Positions 55,061 through 63,256 of a DNA stretch of 64,000 bases are shown one piece after another; the stretch's first letter is position 1, and each line of letters begins with the position of its first letter. The notes beneath the pieces are model-generated. The model made no database searches. It was not told the DNA's origin and saw only the letters and a program-made list of their open reading frames with translations. The translations under genes were made by a program, and so were the position numbers. The DNA is from Pseudooceanicola nitratireducens. GTDB lineage: Bacteria; Pseudomonadota; Alphaproteobacteria; Rhodobacterales; Rhodobacteraceae. The stretch is taken from contig NZ_FNZG01000001.1 of NCBI RefSeq assembly GCF_900109195.1, positions 806,001 through 870,000 of the forward strand. Reading direction: 5' to 3'.

Positions 55061-55068
55061 GGCGCGCG

Positions 55069-56031
55069 ATGATCGAGACGAGATTGACCAGGGCCTTCGG
55101 GCTGGAGAATCCGATTGTTTCGGCCCCCATGGCGCTGGCGGCGGGTGGGGCGCTGGCCTCGGCCGTGTCGGGCGCAGGCGGTCTGGGGCTGATCGGCGGC
55201 GGCTATGGCGATGCGGGGTGGATCGACACGGCGTTCCGCGATGCGGGCAATGCGCGGGTCGGCTGTGGGTTCATCACCTGGAAGCTGGCCGAAAAGCCTG
55301 AATTGCTGAACCGCGTGCTGGAGCATGATCCGGCAGCGCTGTTCCTGTCCTTTGGCGATCCGGCACCCTTTGCCGCGGAAATCGCCGCAGCGGGTGTGCC
55401 GCTGATCTGCCAGGTGCAGACGCTGGACCATGCGCGCCAGGCGGTGGCTGCAGGTGCGCGCGTGGTGGTGGCCCAGGGCGGAGAGGCCGGGGGCCACGGG
55501 GCCACGCGCGGGACCATGACGCTGGTGCCGGAAGTGGCGGATGTCCTGGCGCGGGAAGCACCCGAGGTCATCTTGCTGGCCGCCGGCGGGATCGCCGACG
55601 GGCGCGGGCTGGCGGCGGCGCTGATGCTGGGGGCGGACGGGGTTCTGGTTGGCACCCGCTTCTGGGCCTGCCGCGAGGCGCTGGTGCCCGAGGCGATCCG
55701 CGAGGCCGGGGTGGCGGCGACGGGGGATCAGACCCTGCGCTCGTCCTTGCCGGATATCGCGCGGGGGCTGGACTGGCCCGCGCCCTTCACGATCCGCACC
55801 GTGCGCAACGCCTTTACCCAAGCCTGGGAGGGCGATCCCGACGGGCTCCGTCAGCGCCCCGACCTGCACGCCGCCTATGCCAAGGCCGCAGCCCAGGGCA
55901 ATGCCGAGATCGCGCCGCCCATTGCGGGCGAAGCCGTGGGGCTGATCCAAGACACACCGGGCGCGGCCGAGATCGTGACCCGCATGGCCCGAGAGGCCGA
56001 AGAGTTGATCACGGGCGGCTGGCGCCGCTGA
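55069..56031 (+). CDS. nitronate monooxygenase (NMO)
   Basis: A 320-residue FMN-dependent TIM-barrel protein of the nitronate monooxygenase (2-nitropropane dioxygenase) family. The catalytic His is probably His143 in QGGEAGGHGA, with the phosphate-binding AAGGIADGRG and GADGVLVGTRF segments after it. It oxidises alkyl nitronates; many members may have other roles, for example enoyl reductase-like chemistry. It splits mccB from mccA in the leucine operon, an arrangement without an obvious reason. mccA follows after 11 bases with AGGAGG. Confidence 0.88.
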   Translation: MIETRLTRAFGLENPIVSAPMALAAGGALASAVSGAGGLGLIGGGYGDAGWIDTAFRDAGNARVGCGFITWKLAEKPELLNRVLEHDPAALFLSFGDPAPFAAEIAAAGVPLICQVQTLDHARQAVAAGARVVVAQGGEAGGHGATRGTMTLVPEVADVLAREAPEVILLAAGGIADGRGLAAALMLGADGVLVGTRFWACREALVPEAIREAGVAATGDQTLRSSLPDIARGLDWPAPFTIRTVRNAFTQAWEGDPDGLRQRPDLHAAYAKAAAQGNAEIAPPIAGEAVGLIQDTPGAAEIVTRMAREAEELITGGWRR

Positions 56032-56042
56032 GGAGGACCAAG

Positions 56043-57968
56043 ATGTTCGACAAGATCCTGATTGCCAACCGCGGTGAAATCGCCTGCCGCGTTATTGAAT
56101 CTGCCCGGGCCCTTGGGGTGAAAACCGTGGCCGTCTATTCCGACGCCGATGCCGCGTCGCGCCATGTGGCGATGGCGGATGAGGCGGTGCATATCGGCGG
56201 GCCGGCCCCGGCCGACAGCTATCTGCGCGGCAATGCGATCATTGACGTGGCGAAAGCCACGGGCGCGCAGGGGATCCATCCGGGCTATGGCTTCCTTTCC
56301 GAAAACCCCGATTTCGTCGAGGCGGTGGAAGCGGCCGGGCTGGTCTTTATAGGCCCCACGGCCAAGGCGATCCGCGCCATGGGGCTGAAGGATGCCGCCA
56401 AGGCGCTGATGGAGAAGGCCGGCGTGCCGGTCGTGCCGGGCTATCACGGTGAGGATCAGGCCGATGCGGTGCTGTCCGAAGCCGCCGATCAGATCGGCTA
56501 TCCGGTGCTGATCAAGGCCGTGGCGGGCGGCGGCGGCAAGGGCATGCGTCTGGTCGAGGCCCCCGGCGATTTCGCCGATGCGCTGGCCAGTGCACGGGGC
56601 GAGGCCAAGACTGCCTTTGGCAACCCCGCCGTGCTGGTCGAGAAATTCGTCGAAAAGCCGCGCCATATCGAGGTGCAGGTCTTTGGCGATGGCACCCGTG
56701 CCGTGCATCTGTTCGAACGCGATTGTTCCCTGCAGCGCCGCCATCAGAAGGTGATCGAGGAAGCCCCCGCGCCGGGCATGACGCAAGAAATGCGCGAGGC
56801 CATGGGGCAGGCGGCGGTGCGCGCGGCCGAGGCCATTGGCTATAAAGGTGCGGGCACGGTGGAGTTCATCGTCGATGGCAGCAACGGGCTGCGCCCCGAT
56901 GGCTTCTGGTTCATGGAGATGAACACCCGCCTGCAGGTGGAACACCCCGTGACCGAGGCGATCACCGGCGTCGATCTGGTGGAATGGCAGCTGCGCGTCG
57001 CCAGCGGCGAAGCGCTGCCCGCCGCCCAGGAGGATCTGACCATCACCGGCCATGCCTTCGAGGCCCGGCTTTATGCCGAGGACGTGCCGGCGGGCTTCCT
57101 GCCCGCCACGGGGCGTCTGGCGCATCTGGCCTTTCCCGATGGGGCGAGGGCCGATACCGGCGTGCGCTCGGGCGATGTGATCAGCCCCCATTACGACCCG
57201 ATGATTGCCAAGGTCATCACCCATGGGCCGACCCGCGACATCGCGCTGAAACGCCTGTCGCAGGCGCTGGGCCAGACACAGGTGGCGGGCACGGTGACGA
57301 ACCTGGCCTTTCTGGGCGCGCTGGCTGGCCACGAAGGTTTCGCCAAGGGCGACGTGGACACCGGGCTGATCGGGCGCGACATCGACGCGCTGGCGCGTGC
57401 GCCGCAGACGGGGGGCGAAGATATCGCCTGGGCCGGGATGGTGGCGCTTGGGCTGGATGCGGTGCCGCAGGGGCTGGGGGGCTTTACCCTGTGGGACGGG
57501 CTGACGCGCAGTGTCACCCTGCGCCACGGCGCAGATGACCTGACCCTGCACATCACCAGCAAGGGGGCAGAACACCGGATCGCCGTCGGGGAGCACGAGG
57601 TCATTGCGACCTACCTCAACGGCTGGCAGCTGAACGGCAAGGCGGCCCCGGCCTTCCACCGCGACGGCGACGACATCACGCTGTTTACCGGATACGGCCA
57701 TGCCTTCACCCGTATCGACCCGCTGGATCGTGCGGCCGATGGGGGCGCGGGCGGCAACCTGATCGAGGCCCCGATGCCCGGTCTGGTGAAATCCATGCTG
57801 GCCGCGGTCGGGCAGCAGGTGACGGCGGGCATGCGCCTGGCCGTGCTGGAAGCGATGAAGATGGAACATGCGTTGACCGCCCCGCGCGACGGGGTTGTGG
57901 CCGAGGTCCTGGTGGCCGATGGTGCGCAGGTCGAAGCGGGTGCCCCGCTGATCCGACTCGAGGAGTAA
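56043..57968 (+). CDS. mccA: methylcrotonyl-CoA carboxylase alpha (biotin carboxylase/carrier) subunit
   Basis: A 641-residue protein with an N-terminal ATP-grasp biotin carboxylase domain (ILIANRGEIACRVIESA start, GGGGKGMRLVE ATP-binding loop, EMNTRLQVEHPVTE) and a C-terminal biotin carrier domain with Lys606 in EAMKMEH. A middle region joins it to the beta subunit. Together with mccB it forms the heteromeric carboxylase of leucine degradation. Only two bases precede the next gene. Propionyl-CoA carboxylase alpha is a possible confusion, but the operon argues for Mcc. Confidence 0.94.
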   Translation: MFDKILIANRGEIACRVIESARALGVKTVAVYSDADAASRHVAMADEAVHIGGPAPADSYLRGNAIIDVAKATGAQGIHPGYGFLSENPDFVEAVEAAGLVFIGPTAKAIRAMGLKDAAKALMEKAGVPVVPGYHGEDQADAVLSEAADQIGYPVLIKAVAGGGGKGMRLVEAPGDFADALASARGEAKTAFGNPAVLVEKFVEKPRHIEVQVFGDGTRAVHLFERDCSLQRRHQKVIEEAPAPGMTQEMREAMGQAAVRAAEAIGYKGAGTVEFIVDGSNGLRPDGFWFMEMNTRLQVEHPVTEAITGVDLVEWQLRVASGEALPAAQEDLTITGHAFEARLYAEDVPAGFLPATGRLAHLAFPDGARADTGVRSGDVISPHYDPMIAKVITHGPTRDIALKRLSQALGQTQVAGTVTNLAFLGALAGHEGFAKGDVDTGLIGRDIDALARAPQTGGEDIAWAGMVALGLDAVPQGLGGFTLWDGLTRSVTLRHGADDLTLHITSKGAEHRIAVGEHEVIATYLNGWQLNGKAAPAFHRDGDDITLFTGYGHAFTRIDPLDRAADGGAGGNLIEAPMPGLVKSMLAAVGQQVTAGMRLAVLEAMKMEHALTAPRDGVVAEVLVADGAQVEAGAPLIRLEE

Positions 57969-57970
57969 GA

Positions 57971-58633
57971 ATGACCACACCCGTCCTGCATCACGTTCCC
58001 GGCGCGCGTTCCTTCCGGACGCTCTGGCTGCTTCAGGAAATGGGCATCACGCCCGAGATCGTCGAATGGAAGATCCAGGACGGCTCGATGCGCAGCCCTG
58101 AATTCCTGGCCAAATCTCCGGCCGGGCGGATCCCCGCGCTCGAGATTGACGGCACGGTGATCTATGAAAGCGGCGCGATCTGCGAATACCTGTGCGAAAC
58201 GCGGCCCGAACACGGGCTGGGCCGCGCCCCGGGCGATGCAGAGCGCGTGCCTTTTCTTGAGGCGATGCATTACGCCGAGACCATCGGCCATTTGATCGCC
58301 GGTCTGAACCTGCAGTGGATCTTCCTGCGAAACCCCGAGGACCGGTCCGACACAGTGGTCAAGATCGAGGCCAAGCGGCTGGCCGCCACGCTGATGCCGC
58401 TGGAACAGCTGCTGGGCACGCAGGACCACATCCTGGCCAGCGGGTTTTCGGCGGCCGACACGATGTACGGCTTTACCCTGACGGCGGCGGGCAAATACGT
58501 CCGGCTAGAGAATTTTCCGAACATTCAGGCCTATAACGCCCGCATGGCAGACCGCCCGGGACACAAGGCGGCCTGCGCGCTGGACGGCGAACGCAACTTT
58601 CCCGGCAAGGATTTCTACGAGGTCGGGGCGTGA
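57971..58633 (+). CDS. glutathione S-transferase family protein, first of tandem pair
   Basis: A 220-residue soluble GST. The N-terminal thioredoxin-like domain has SFRTLWLLQE and the cis-Pro motif GRIPALEIDG with GAICEYL after it (glutathione contact). The C-terminal helical domain has ASGFSAADTMYGF, the conserved N-capping/Asp box. It starts two bases after mccA and overlaps the second GST by four bases. It may conjugate or reduce reactive acyl-CoA-derived intermediates; no substrate is evident. Confidence 0.9.
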   Translation: MTTPVLHHVPGARSFRTLWLLQEMGITPEIVEWKIQDGSMRSPEFLAKSPAGRIPALEIDGTVIYESGAICEYLCETRPEHGLGRAPGDAERVPFLEAMHYAETIGHLIAGLNLQWIFLRNPEDRSDTVVKIEAKRLAATLMPLEQLLGTQDHILASGFSAADTMYGFTLTAAGKYVRLENFPNIQAYNARMADRPGHKAACALDGERNFPGKDFYEVGA

Positions 58634-59298
58634 TCACCCTTCACCATTGTCCGCAGACCCGGTCGATGCGCGTGCTCTGGCTGTTGCATGAACTGGACGT
58701 CGATTTCACCGTCGTGCCCCATGCCTTCGACAAATCCCTGCGCGCGCCGGAATTCCTGTCGCTGTCGCCCGCGGGCCGTGTGCCCGCGCTGGAAATGGAC
58801 GGTGAGACCTATTTCGAATCCGGTGCGCTTATGGAAATCCTTTGCGAACGCTTTCCCGAACGCGGGCTGGGGCGGTTGTCGGGGGATCTGGACCGGCCCG
58901 ACTGGCTGGTCTGGCTGCATTTTGCCGAAACCATCACCCAGCATTCCGCCGCCCTGACCCAGCAGCATGTGGCGATCTACGATGACGCCATGCGCTCTCC
59001 CATTGTGATGAAGCTGGAGGCCGCGCGTCTGGCCAAATGCTATGCCGCGATCGAAGGTCGGCTGTCCACGCCGGTCGAGAACCGCGATTACCTGCTGACC
59101 TCGGGCTTTTCTGCGGCGGATATCGCCGTGGGGCAGGCGGTCTATCTGGCGCGCTTCTTCGCGCCGCTCGACGAATTCCCGGAAACGGCGAAATGGTTCG
59201 AACGGCTGGAAGAACGGCCCGCCTTCCGATCCTCGCTGCCACCCGAGGGCGGTGGCATCTACACCCAGGACTTCTACCCCGCATGGACGATCCAATGA
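58630..59298 (+). CDS. glutathione S-transferase family protein, second of tandem pair
   Basis: A 222-residue GST paralogue starting with GTG in a GTGA overlap. Shared motifs are SMRVLWLLHEL, GRVPALEMDGETYFESGAL and TSGFSAADIAV, close to its neighbour but clearly diverged. The product is soluble and should dimerise. Its stop overlaps the HMG-CoA lyase start by four bases (ATGA), so it is strictly part of the leucine operon. Two GSTs in a row here imply a heterodimer or a division of labour. Confidence 0.9.
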   Translation: MITLHHCPQTRSMRVLWLLHELDVDFTVVPHAFDKSLRAPEFLSLSPAGRVPALEMDGETYFESGALMEILCERFPERGLGRLSGDLDRPDWLVWLHFAETITQHSAALTQQHVAIYDDAMRSPIVMKLEAARLAKCYAAIEGRLSTPVENRDYLLTSGFSAADIAVGQAVYLARFFAPLDEFPETAKWFERLEERPAFRSSLPPEGGGIYTQDFYPAWTIQ

Positions 59299-60149
59299 CC
59301 CAGGTTGAGATCTTCGAGGTCGGCCCCCGCGACGGGCTGCAAAACGAAAAGCGCGACATTCCCGTGGCCGAGAAAATCGCCCTGGTCGATTGCCTGTCGG
59401 GGGCCGGGTTCCGCCGCATCGAATGCGCCAGCTTCGTGTCGCCTAAGTGGGTGCCGCAGATGGCCGGATCGGCGCAGGTTCTGGCCGGGATCACCCGTAC
59501 CAAGGGCGTGCGCTATGCGGCGCTGACCCCCAATATGCGCGGGTTCGAGGATGCCATGGCCGCCGGCGCGGACGAGGTGGCGATCTTCGGCTCGGCCTCG
59601 GAAGGGTTCTCGCGGGCGAATATCAACGCCTCGATCGCGGAAAGCCTGGAACGCTTTGCCCCCGTGGCGCAGGCCGCGATGGAAAACGGATTGCCGGTGC
59701 GCGGCTATATCTCTTGCGTGACCGACTGCCCTTATGACGGCGCGACCCCGCCGGGGGCCGTCGCCCGCGTGGCCGCCGCGCTGCGCGACATGGGGTGCTA
59801 CGAAATCAGCCTGGGCGACACCATCGGGCGCGGCACCCCCGAGAGCATCGGCGAGATGCTGGATGCGGTGCTAGAGGAACTGCCTGCGCCCCGCCTGGCC
59901 GGGCATTACCACGACACCGCCGGGCGCGCGTTGGAGAATATCGAGGTCTCGCTGGAAAAGGGCCTGCGGGTCTTTGATGCGGCCGTCGGTGGCCTGGGCG
60001 GCTGTCCCTATGCGCCGGGGGCCGCAGGCAATGTGGCGACCGAGGCGGTGCATGACCGACTGACCGCGCTTGGCTATGACAGCGGGCTGAACCGCGATCT
60101 GCTGATCCGCGCTGCCGACATGGCCCGCGCCATGCGCAGCCCGGCCTGA
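59295..60149 (+). CDS. hydroxymethylglutaryl-CoA lyase
   Basis: A 284-residue TIM-barrel lyase converting HMG-CoA to acetyl-CoA and acetoacetate, the last step of leucine breakdown. Arg12 is in GPRDGLQNE, metal ligands His204 and His206 in GHYHDT, and the loop Cys237 in GGLGGCPYAPG; all are intact. The ATG at 59295 overlaps the upstream stop; a longer start is not credible. A 32-base gap separates it from the hydratase-like gene. Gene name used in other genomes varies (mvaB, hmgL, liuE). Confidence 0.95.
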   Translation: MTQVEIFEVGPRDGLQNEKRDIPVAEKIALVDCLSGAGFRRIECASFVSPKWVPQMAGSAQVLAGITRTKGVRYAALTPNMRGFEDAMAAGADEVAIFGSASEGFSRANINASIAESLERFAPVAQAAMENGLPVRGYISCVTDCPYDGATPPGAVARVAAALRDMGCYEISLGDTIGRGTPESIGEMLDAVLEELPAPRLAGHYHDTAGRALENIEVSLEKGLRVFDAAVGGLGGCPYAPGAAGNVATEAVHDRLTALGYDSGLNRDLLIRAADMARAMRSPA

Positions 60150-60181
60150 CGCGCAATACTCCGAAAGGGGGAGGGACCAGA

Positions 60182-60967
60182 ATGAGCCATGAAACCGTAA
60201 CCGTCGAGGTGGAGGGCCGGGGCGTCGCGACGCTCTGGCTGGATCGGGCGGACAAGCACAACGCCCTCTCGGCGCAGATGATCCGCGAGGTGCACGAAGC
60301 CGCCACCGCCATCAGTCAGGATGACGCGATCCGCGTGGTGATCCTGGCCGCCAAGGGCCGGACCTTCTGTGCCGGGGGCGATCTGGGCTGGATGCGCGAT
60401 CAGTTCGACGCCACGCCCGAAACCCGCGCGAAAGAGGCCGGTGCCCTGGCCTATATGCTGCAGGCCATAAACCTGATCCCCAAGCCGGTGATCGGGCGCA
60501 TCCACGGCAATGCCTTTGGCGGCGGAGTCGGCATGGCCTCGGTCTGCGACATCGCCATCGGCACGAGTGAGGTGACCATGGCGCTGACCGAAACCCGGCT
60601 GGGCCTTATCCCCGCCACCATCGGCCCCTACGTCGCCGCCCGCATGGGCGAGGCAAACGCCCGCCGCGTCTTCATGTCCGGCCGCGCCTTCAAGGGCGCA
60701 GAGGCGGTCGAGCTGGGTCTGCTGGCCCGCGCTGTCGCCCCCGAGGATCTGGACGCCGCGATCGAGGCCGAGGTCGCGCCCTATCTGCAGACCGCGCCCC
60801 AGGCCGTCGCCCGCGCCAAGGCGCTGCTGCGCCACCTGGGGCCGCCGATCACGCCCGAAGTGATCGAACATTCCATCGGGGAACTCGTCGCCTGCTGGGA
60901 GGGTGAGGAAGCCCGCGCCGGCATCAGCGCCTTCTTCGCCAAGGAAAAACCGGCGTGGCAGTCCTAG
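60182..60967 (+). CDS. enoyl-CoA hydratase, methylglutaconyl-CoA hydratase-like
   Basis: A 261-residue crotonase-fold protein. The oxyanion-hole motif is GRTFCAGGDLGWM, followed by HGNAFGGGVGMASVCDIAIG and the catalytic-region LTETRLGLIPATIGPYV, which fits the AUH/LiuC type. It should hydrate 3-methylglutaconyl-CoA to HMG-CoA, the step between the carboxylase and the lyase. Its 3' end overlaps the next gene by 13 bases. Ribosome binding site GGGGGAGGG precedes the ATG. Confidence 0.9.
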   Translation: MSHETVTVEVEGRGVATLWLDRADKHNALSAQMIREVHEAATAISQDDAIRVVILAAKGRTFCAGGDLGWMRDQFDATPETRAKEAGALAYMLQAINLIPKPVIGRIHGNAFGGGVGMASVCDIAIGTSEVTMALTETRLGLIPATIGPYVAARMGEANARRVFMSGRAFKGAEAVELGLLARAVAPEDLDAAIEAEVAPYLQTAPQAVARAKALLRHLGPPITPEVIEHSIGELVACWEGEEARAGISAFFAKEKPAWQS

Positions 60968-61323
60968 GCGGACTGATCTTCGCGGCCCTCGCCGTGGTCG
61001 TCGCCGGGTTCCAGCTGGGGCTGGCGGCGGGCAGACCCTGGGGGCATCTGACCATGGGCGGCCGCTATCCCGGCCGCCTTCCGCTGTTCATGCGGTTTTC
61101 GGCGCTGGTCTTTGCGCTGCTTTGGCTGGCGATGGCCTGGCTGGTGCTGGCCCATGTGCGCGGCTGGGCGGTGGTGCAGGGCTGGGGGCTGTATTCCGTA
61201 CTGGGTCTGTGCCTGATGACGACCGTCCTGAACCTGATCACCCCGTCGCTGCCCGAACGCAGGCTTTGGGGGCCGGTCACGGTGGTGATGAGCCTGGCGA
61301 TGATCCTGGTCGTCACTCTCTGA
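60955..61323 (+). CDS. four-helix membrane protein of unknown function
   Basis: A 122-residue integral membrane protein starting with GTG inside the hydratase gene (13-base overlap). Four hydrophobic helices are visible: MAVLGGLIFAALAVVVAGF, FMRFSALVFALLWLAMAWL, WGLYSVLGLCLMTTVLNL and WGPVTVVMSLAMILVVTL. There is no recognised motif. It is the last gene of the leucine operon, probably coupled to the hydratase. A role in leucine catabolism is not evident from its sequence. Confidence 0.7.
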   Translation: MAVLGGLIFAALAVVVAGFQLGLAAGRPWGHLTMGGRYPGRLPLFMRFSALVFALLWLAMAWLVLAHVRGWAVVQGWGLYSVLGLCLMTTVLNLITPSLPERRLWGPVTVVMSLAMILVVTL

Positions 61324-61648
61324 TCCCGTACCTGGGTCGGGGGCGGGGCACGGATGAGCGGCTTTGTCGCATCCCCCCGCGCAGCGTCTGATCCGGGGCC
61401 ATCGCCCGCGACATGCCACCAACCCCGAACCCCACACCCAGCCTTCGAAACACGGGCCTCCGCCCGTGATTACAGGGGGTTCTTCACCGATGGTTCAGCC
61501 CTGGCTGCTATGCCGGGATTCGAGGTGCTGTTCGGGCATAAATCCGACAAAAAGACTCGGGATAGGTTTCCTAAGGCTTTGGAAACCATAGGAAGATTGA
61601 TTTCTGGCGAAATCGCCATACAAAGACAGACACTTCGCGAATGTCGGT

Positions 61649-61673
61649 CCCCTTGGTTGACCCTGACAAGGGG
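61649..61673 (+). promoter_or_regulatory. inverted repeat in the nuo leader region
   Basis: CCCCTTG (61649-61655) and CAAGGGG (61667-61673) around 11 bases, about 75 bases before nuoA. The 422-base gap 61324-61745 also holds CACGGGC-N4-GCCCGTG (61451-61468). No other gene was found in it; the nuo promoter must be here, but no confident boxes were recognised. Confidence 0.35.
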
Positions 61674-61745
61674 CAGGAGTAAACCGCCTACAGCATGGAC
61701 AGATGGCTTACGCTCTGTCCTGGCCACAGAAAAGGAGCCATCCAC

Positions 61746-62111
61746 GTGGAAGAGATGCTTCGGGAATACCTTCCCATTCTCGTTTTCCTTGTTGTCGCTA
61801 TCGGGCTTGGCCTCGTCTTTATCATCGCCGCGATCATCATCGCCGTGCGCAATCCCGATCCGGAAAAGGTCTCGGCCTACGAATGCGGGTTCAACGCCTT
61901 TGACGATGCCCGGATGAAGTTCGATGTCCGGTTCTACCTGGTCTCGATCCTCTTCATCATCTTCGACTTGGAAATCGCGATGCTGTTCCCCTGGGCTGTG
62001 GCCTTCAAGGATATCTCGATGGCCGGCTTCTGGTCGATGATGGTCTTCCTTGGCGTGCTGACCATCGGCTTTGCATACGAATGGAAGAAAGGCGCCCTGG
62101 AATGGCAGTAA
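61746..62111 (+). CDS. nuoA: NADH-quinone oxidoreductase subunit A
   Basis: A 121-residue membrane subunit of respiratory complex I with three helices; in the intact protein it lies beside NuoH and NuoJ at the quinone site. Visible features are [23 protein letters not shown] and the third helix [26 protein letters not shown]. The start is GTG at 61746, preceded by AAAGGAG; an ATG three codons later would truncate it. It is the first nuo gene and overlaps nuoB by ten bases. Confidence 0.95.
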   Translation: MEEMLREYLPILVFLVVAIGLGLVFIIAAIIIAVRNPDPEKVSAYECGFNAFDDARMKFDVRFYLVSILFIIFDLEIAMLFPWAVAFKDISMAGFWSMMVFLGVLTIGFAYEWKKGALEWQ

Positions 62112-62635
62112 GCACCGCTCTCAACACCGCAGGCGCCGACAAGGAGCATGCGACCCAGGCGCTGAACCGCGAGCTTCAGGACAAGGGCTTCCTGCTGACC
62201 TCGACCGAGGATCTGATCAACTGGGCGCGCACCGGATCGCTGCACTGGATGACCTTCGGCCTGGCCTGCTGCGCGGTCGAGATGATGCATACCTCGATGC
62301 CGCGTTACGACGCCGAACGTTTTGGTATCGCGCCGCGCGCTTCCCCGCGTCAGTCCGACGTGATGATCGTTGCCGGCACGCTGACCAACAAGATGGCCCC
62401 CGCGCTGCGCAAGGTCTACGACCAGATGCCCGAACCGCGCTACGTGATCTCCATGGGGTCCTGCGCCAATGGCGGCGGCTATTACCACTACAGCTATTCC
62501 GTCGTGCGGGGCTGTGACCGGATCGTGCCCGTGGACATCTATGTCCCCGGCTGCCCCCCGACCGCCGAGGCGCTGCTGTATGGCATCATGCAGCTGGCCC
62601 GCAAAATCCGCCGCACCGGCACGATCACCAGATAA
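62102..62635 (+). CDS. nuoB: NADH-quinone oxidoreductase subunit B
   Basis: The 177-residue PSST-type subunit that carries cluster N2, the last iron-sulfur centre before quinone. Cys ligands are in [26 protein letters not shown] and [15 protein letters not shown]. It is peripheral, on the cytoplasmic arm. The start at 62102 (MAVSTALNT) was chosen over 62081. It overlaps nuoA by ten bases and is followed after 12 bases by nuoC. Confidence 0.97.
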   Translation: MAVSTALNTAGADKEHATQALNRELQDKGFLLTSTEDLINWARTGSLHWMTFGLACCAVEMMHTSMPRYDAERFGIAPRASPRQSDVMIVAGTLTNKMAPALRKVYDQMPEPRYVISMGSCANGGGYYHYSYSVVRGCDRIVPVDIYVPGCPPTAEALLYGIMQLARKIRRTGTITR

Positions 62636-62647
62636 GGGCCCGGAGAC

Positions 62648-63256
62648 ATGACCGAAGCACTCAAGGAACTCGGCGCCTATATCGAACTCAAGCGCCCCGA
62701 CTGCGTCCTGGGCTGGGACATCACCCTGGACGAACTGACGGTGGACGTGGCCCCGGCGAACATCGCCGGGCTGGTGGACTTCCTGCGCACCGATGCGACC
62801 TGCAAGTTCTCGACCCTGGTGGACATCACCGGCGTCGACTACCCCGCGCGGGGCAAGCGGTTCGACGTGGTCTACCACTTCCTGTCGATGTACCAGAACC
62901 ACCGCATCCGCCTGCGCGCTTCCGTGCGCGAGGACGAGATGCTGCCCTCGATCACCTCGGTGCACCCCTCGGCCAACTGGTTCGAGCGTGAGGTCTTCGA
63001 CATGTTCGGCGTGATCTTCTCGGGTCATCCCGACATGCGCCGCCTGCTGACCGACTATGGCTTCCGCGGCTACCCGCTGCGCAAGGATTTCCCGACCACC
63101 GGCTACACCGAAGTCCGCTATGACGAGACCGCCAAGCGCGTCGTCTACGAGCCGGTGAAACTGGTGCAGGAATACCGCCAGTTCGATTTCATGTCCCCCT
63201 GGGAAGGCGCGAAATACGTGCTTCCGGGGGATGAGAAGGAGGAGGGGGCGAAGTGA
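62648..63256 (+). CDS. nuoC: NADH-quinone oxidoreductase subunit C
   Basis: The 202-residue 30-kDa subunit of the hydrophilic arm. It has the family sequence ERMVFDMFGV-like [29 protein letters not shown] and ends with a short acidic tail (EEGAK). It is separate from NuoD, as in alphaproteobacteria (fused in E. coli). Its TGA stop overlaps the GTG of a sulfotransferase gene instead of being followed by nuoD. nuoD would lie beyond the window. Confidence 0.96.
   Translation: MTEALKELGAYIELKRPDCVLGWDITLDELTVDVAPANIAGLVDFLRTDATCKFSTLVDITGVDYPARGKRFDVVYHFLSMYQNHRIRLRASVREDEMLPSITSVHPSANWFEREVFDMFGVIFSGHPDMRRLLTDYGFRGYPLRKDFPTTGYTEVRYDETAKRVVYEPVKLVQEYRQFDFMSPWEGAKYVLPGDEKEEGAK

Noticed and set aside
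60155-60163. Possible fifth copy of the interspersed repeat (AATACTCCG)
   Set aside because: Only nine bases match and the rest of the core is missing; could be chance.
61354-61917. A 187-codon open frame starting in the nuo leader and entering nuoA in another frame
   Set aside because: No family resemblance, low-complexity start and conflict with nuoA, which is certain.
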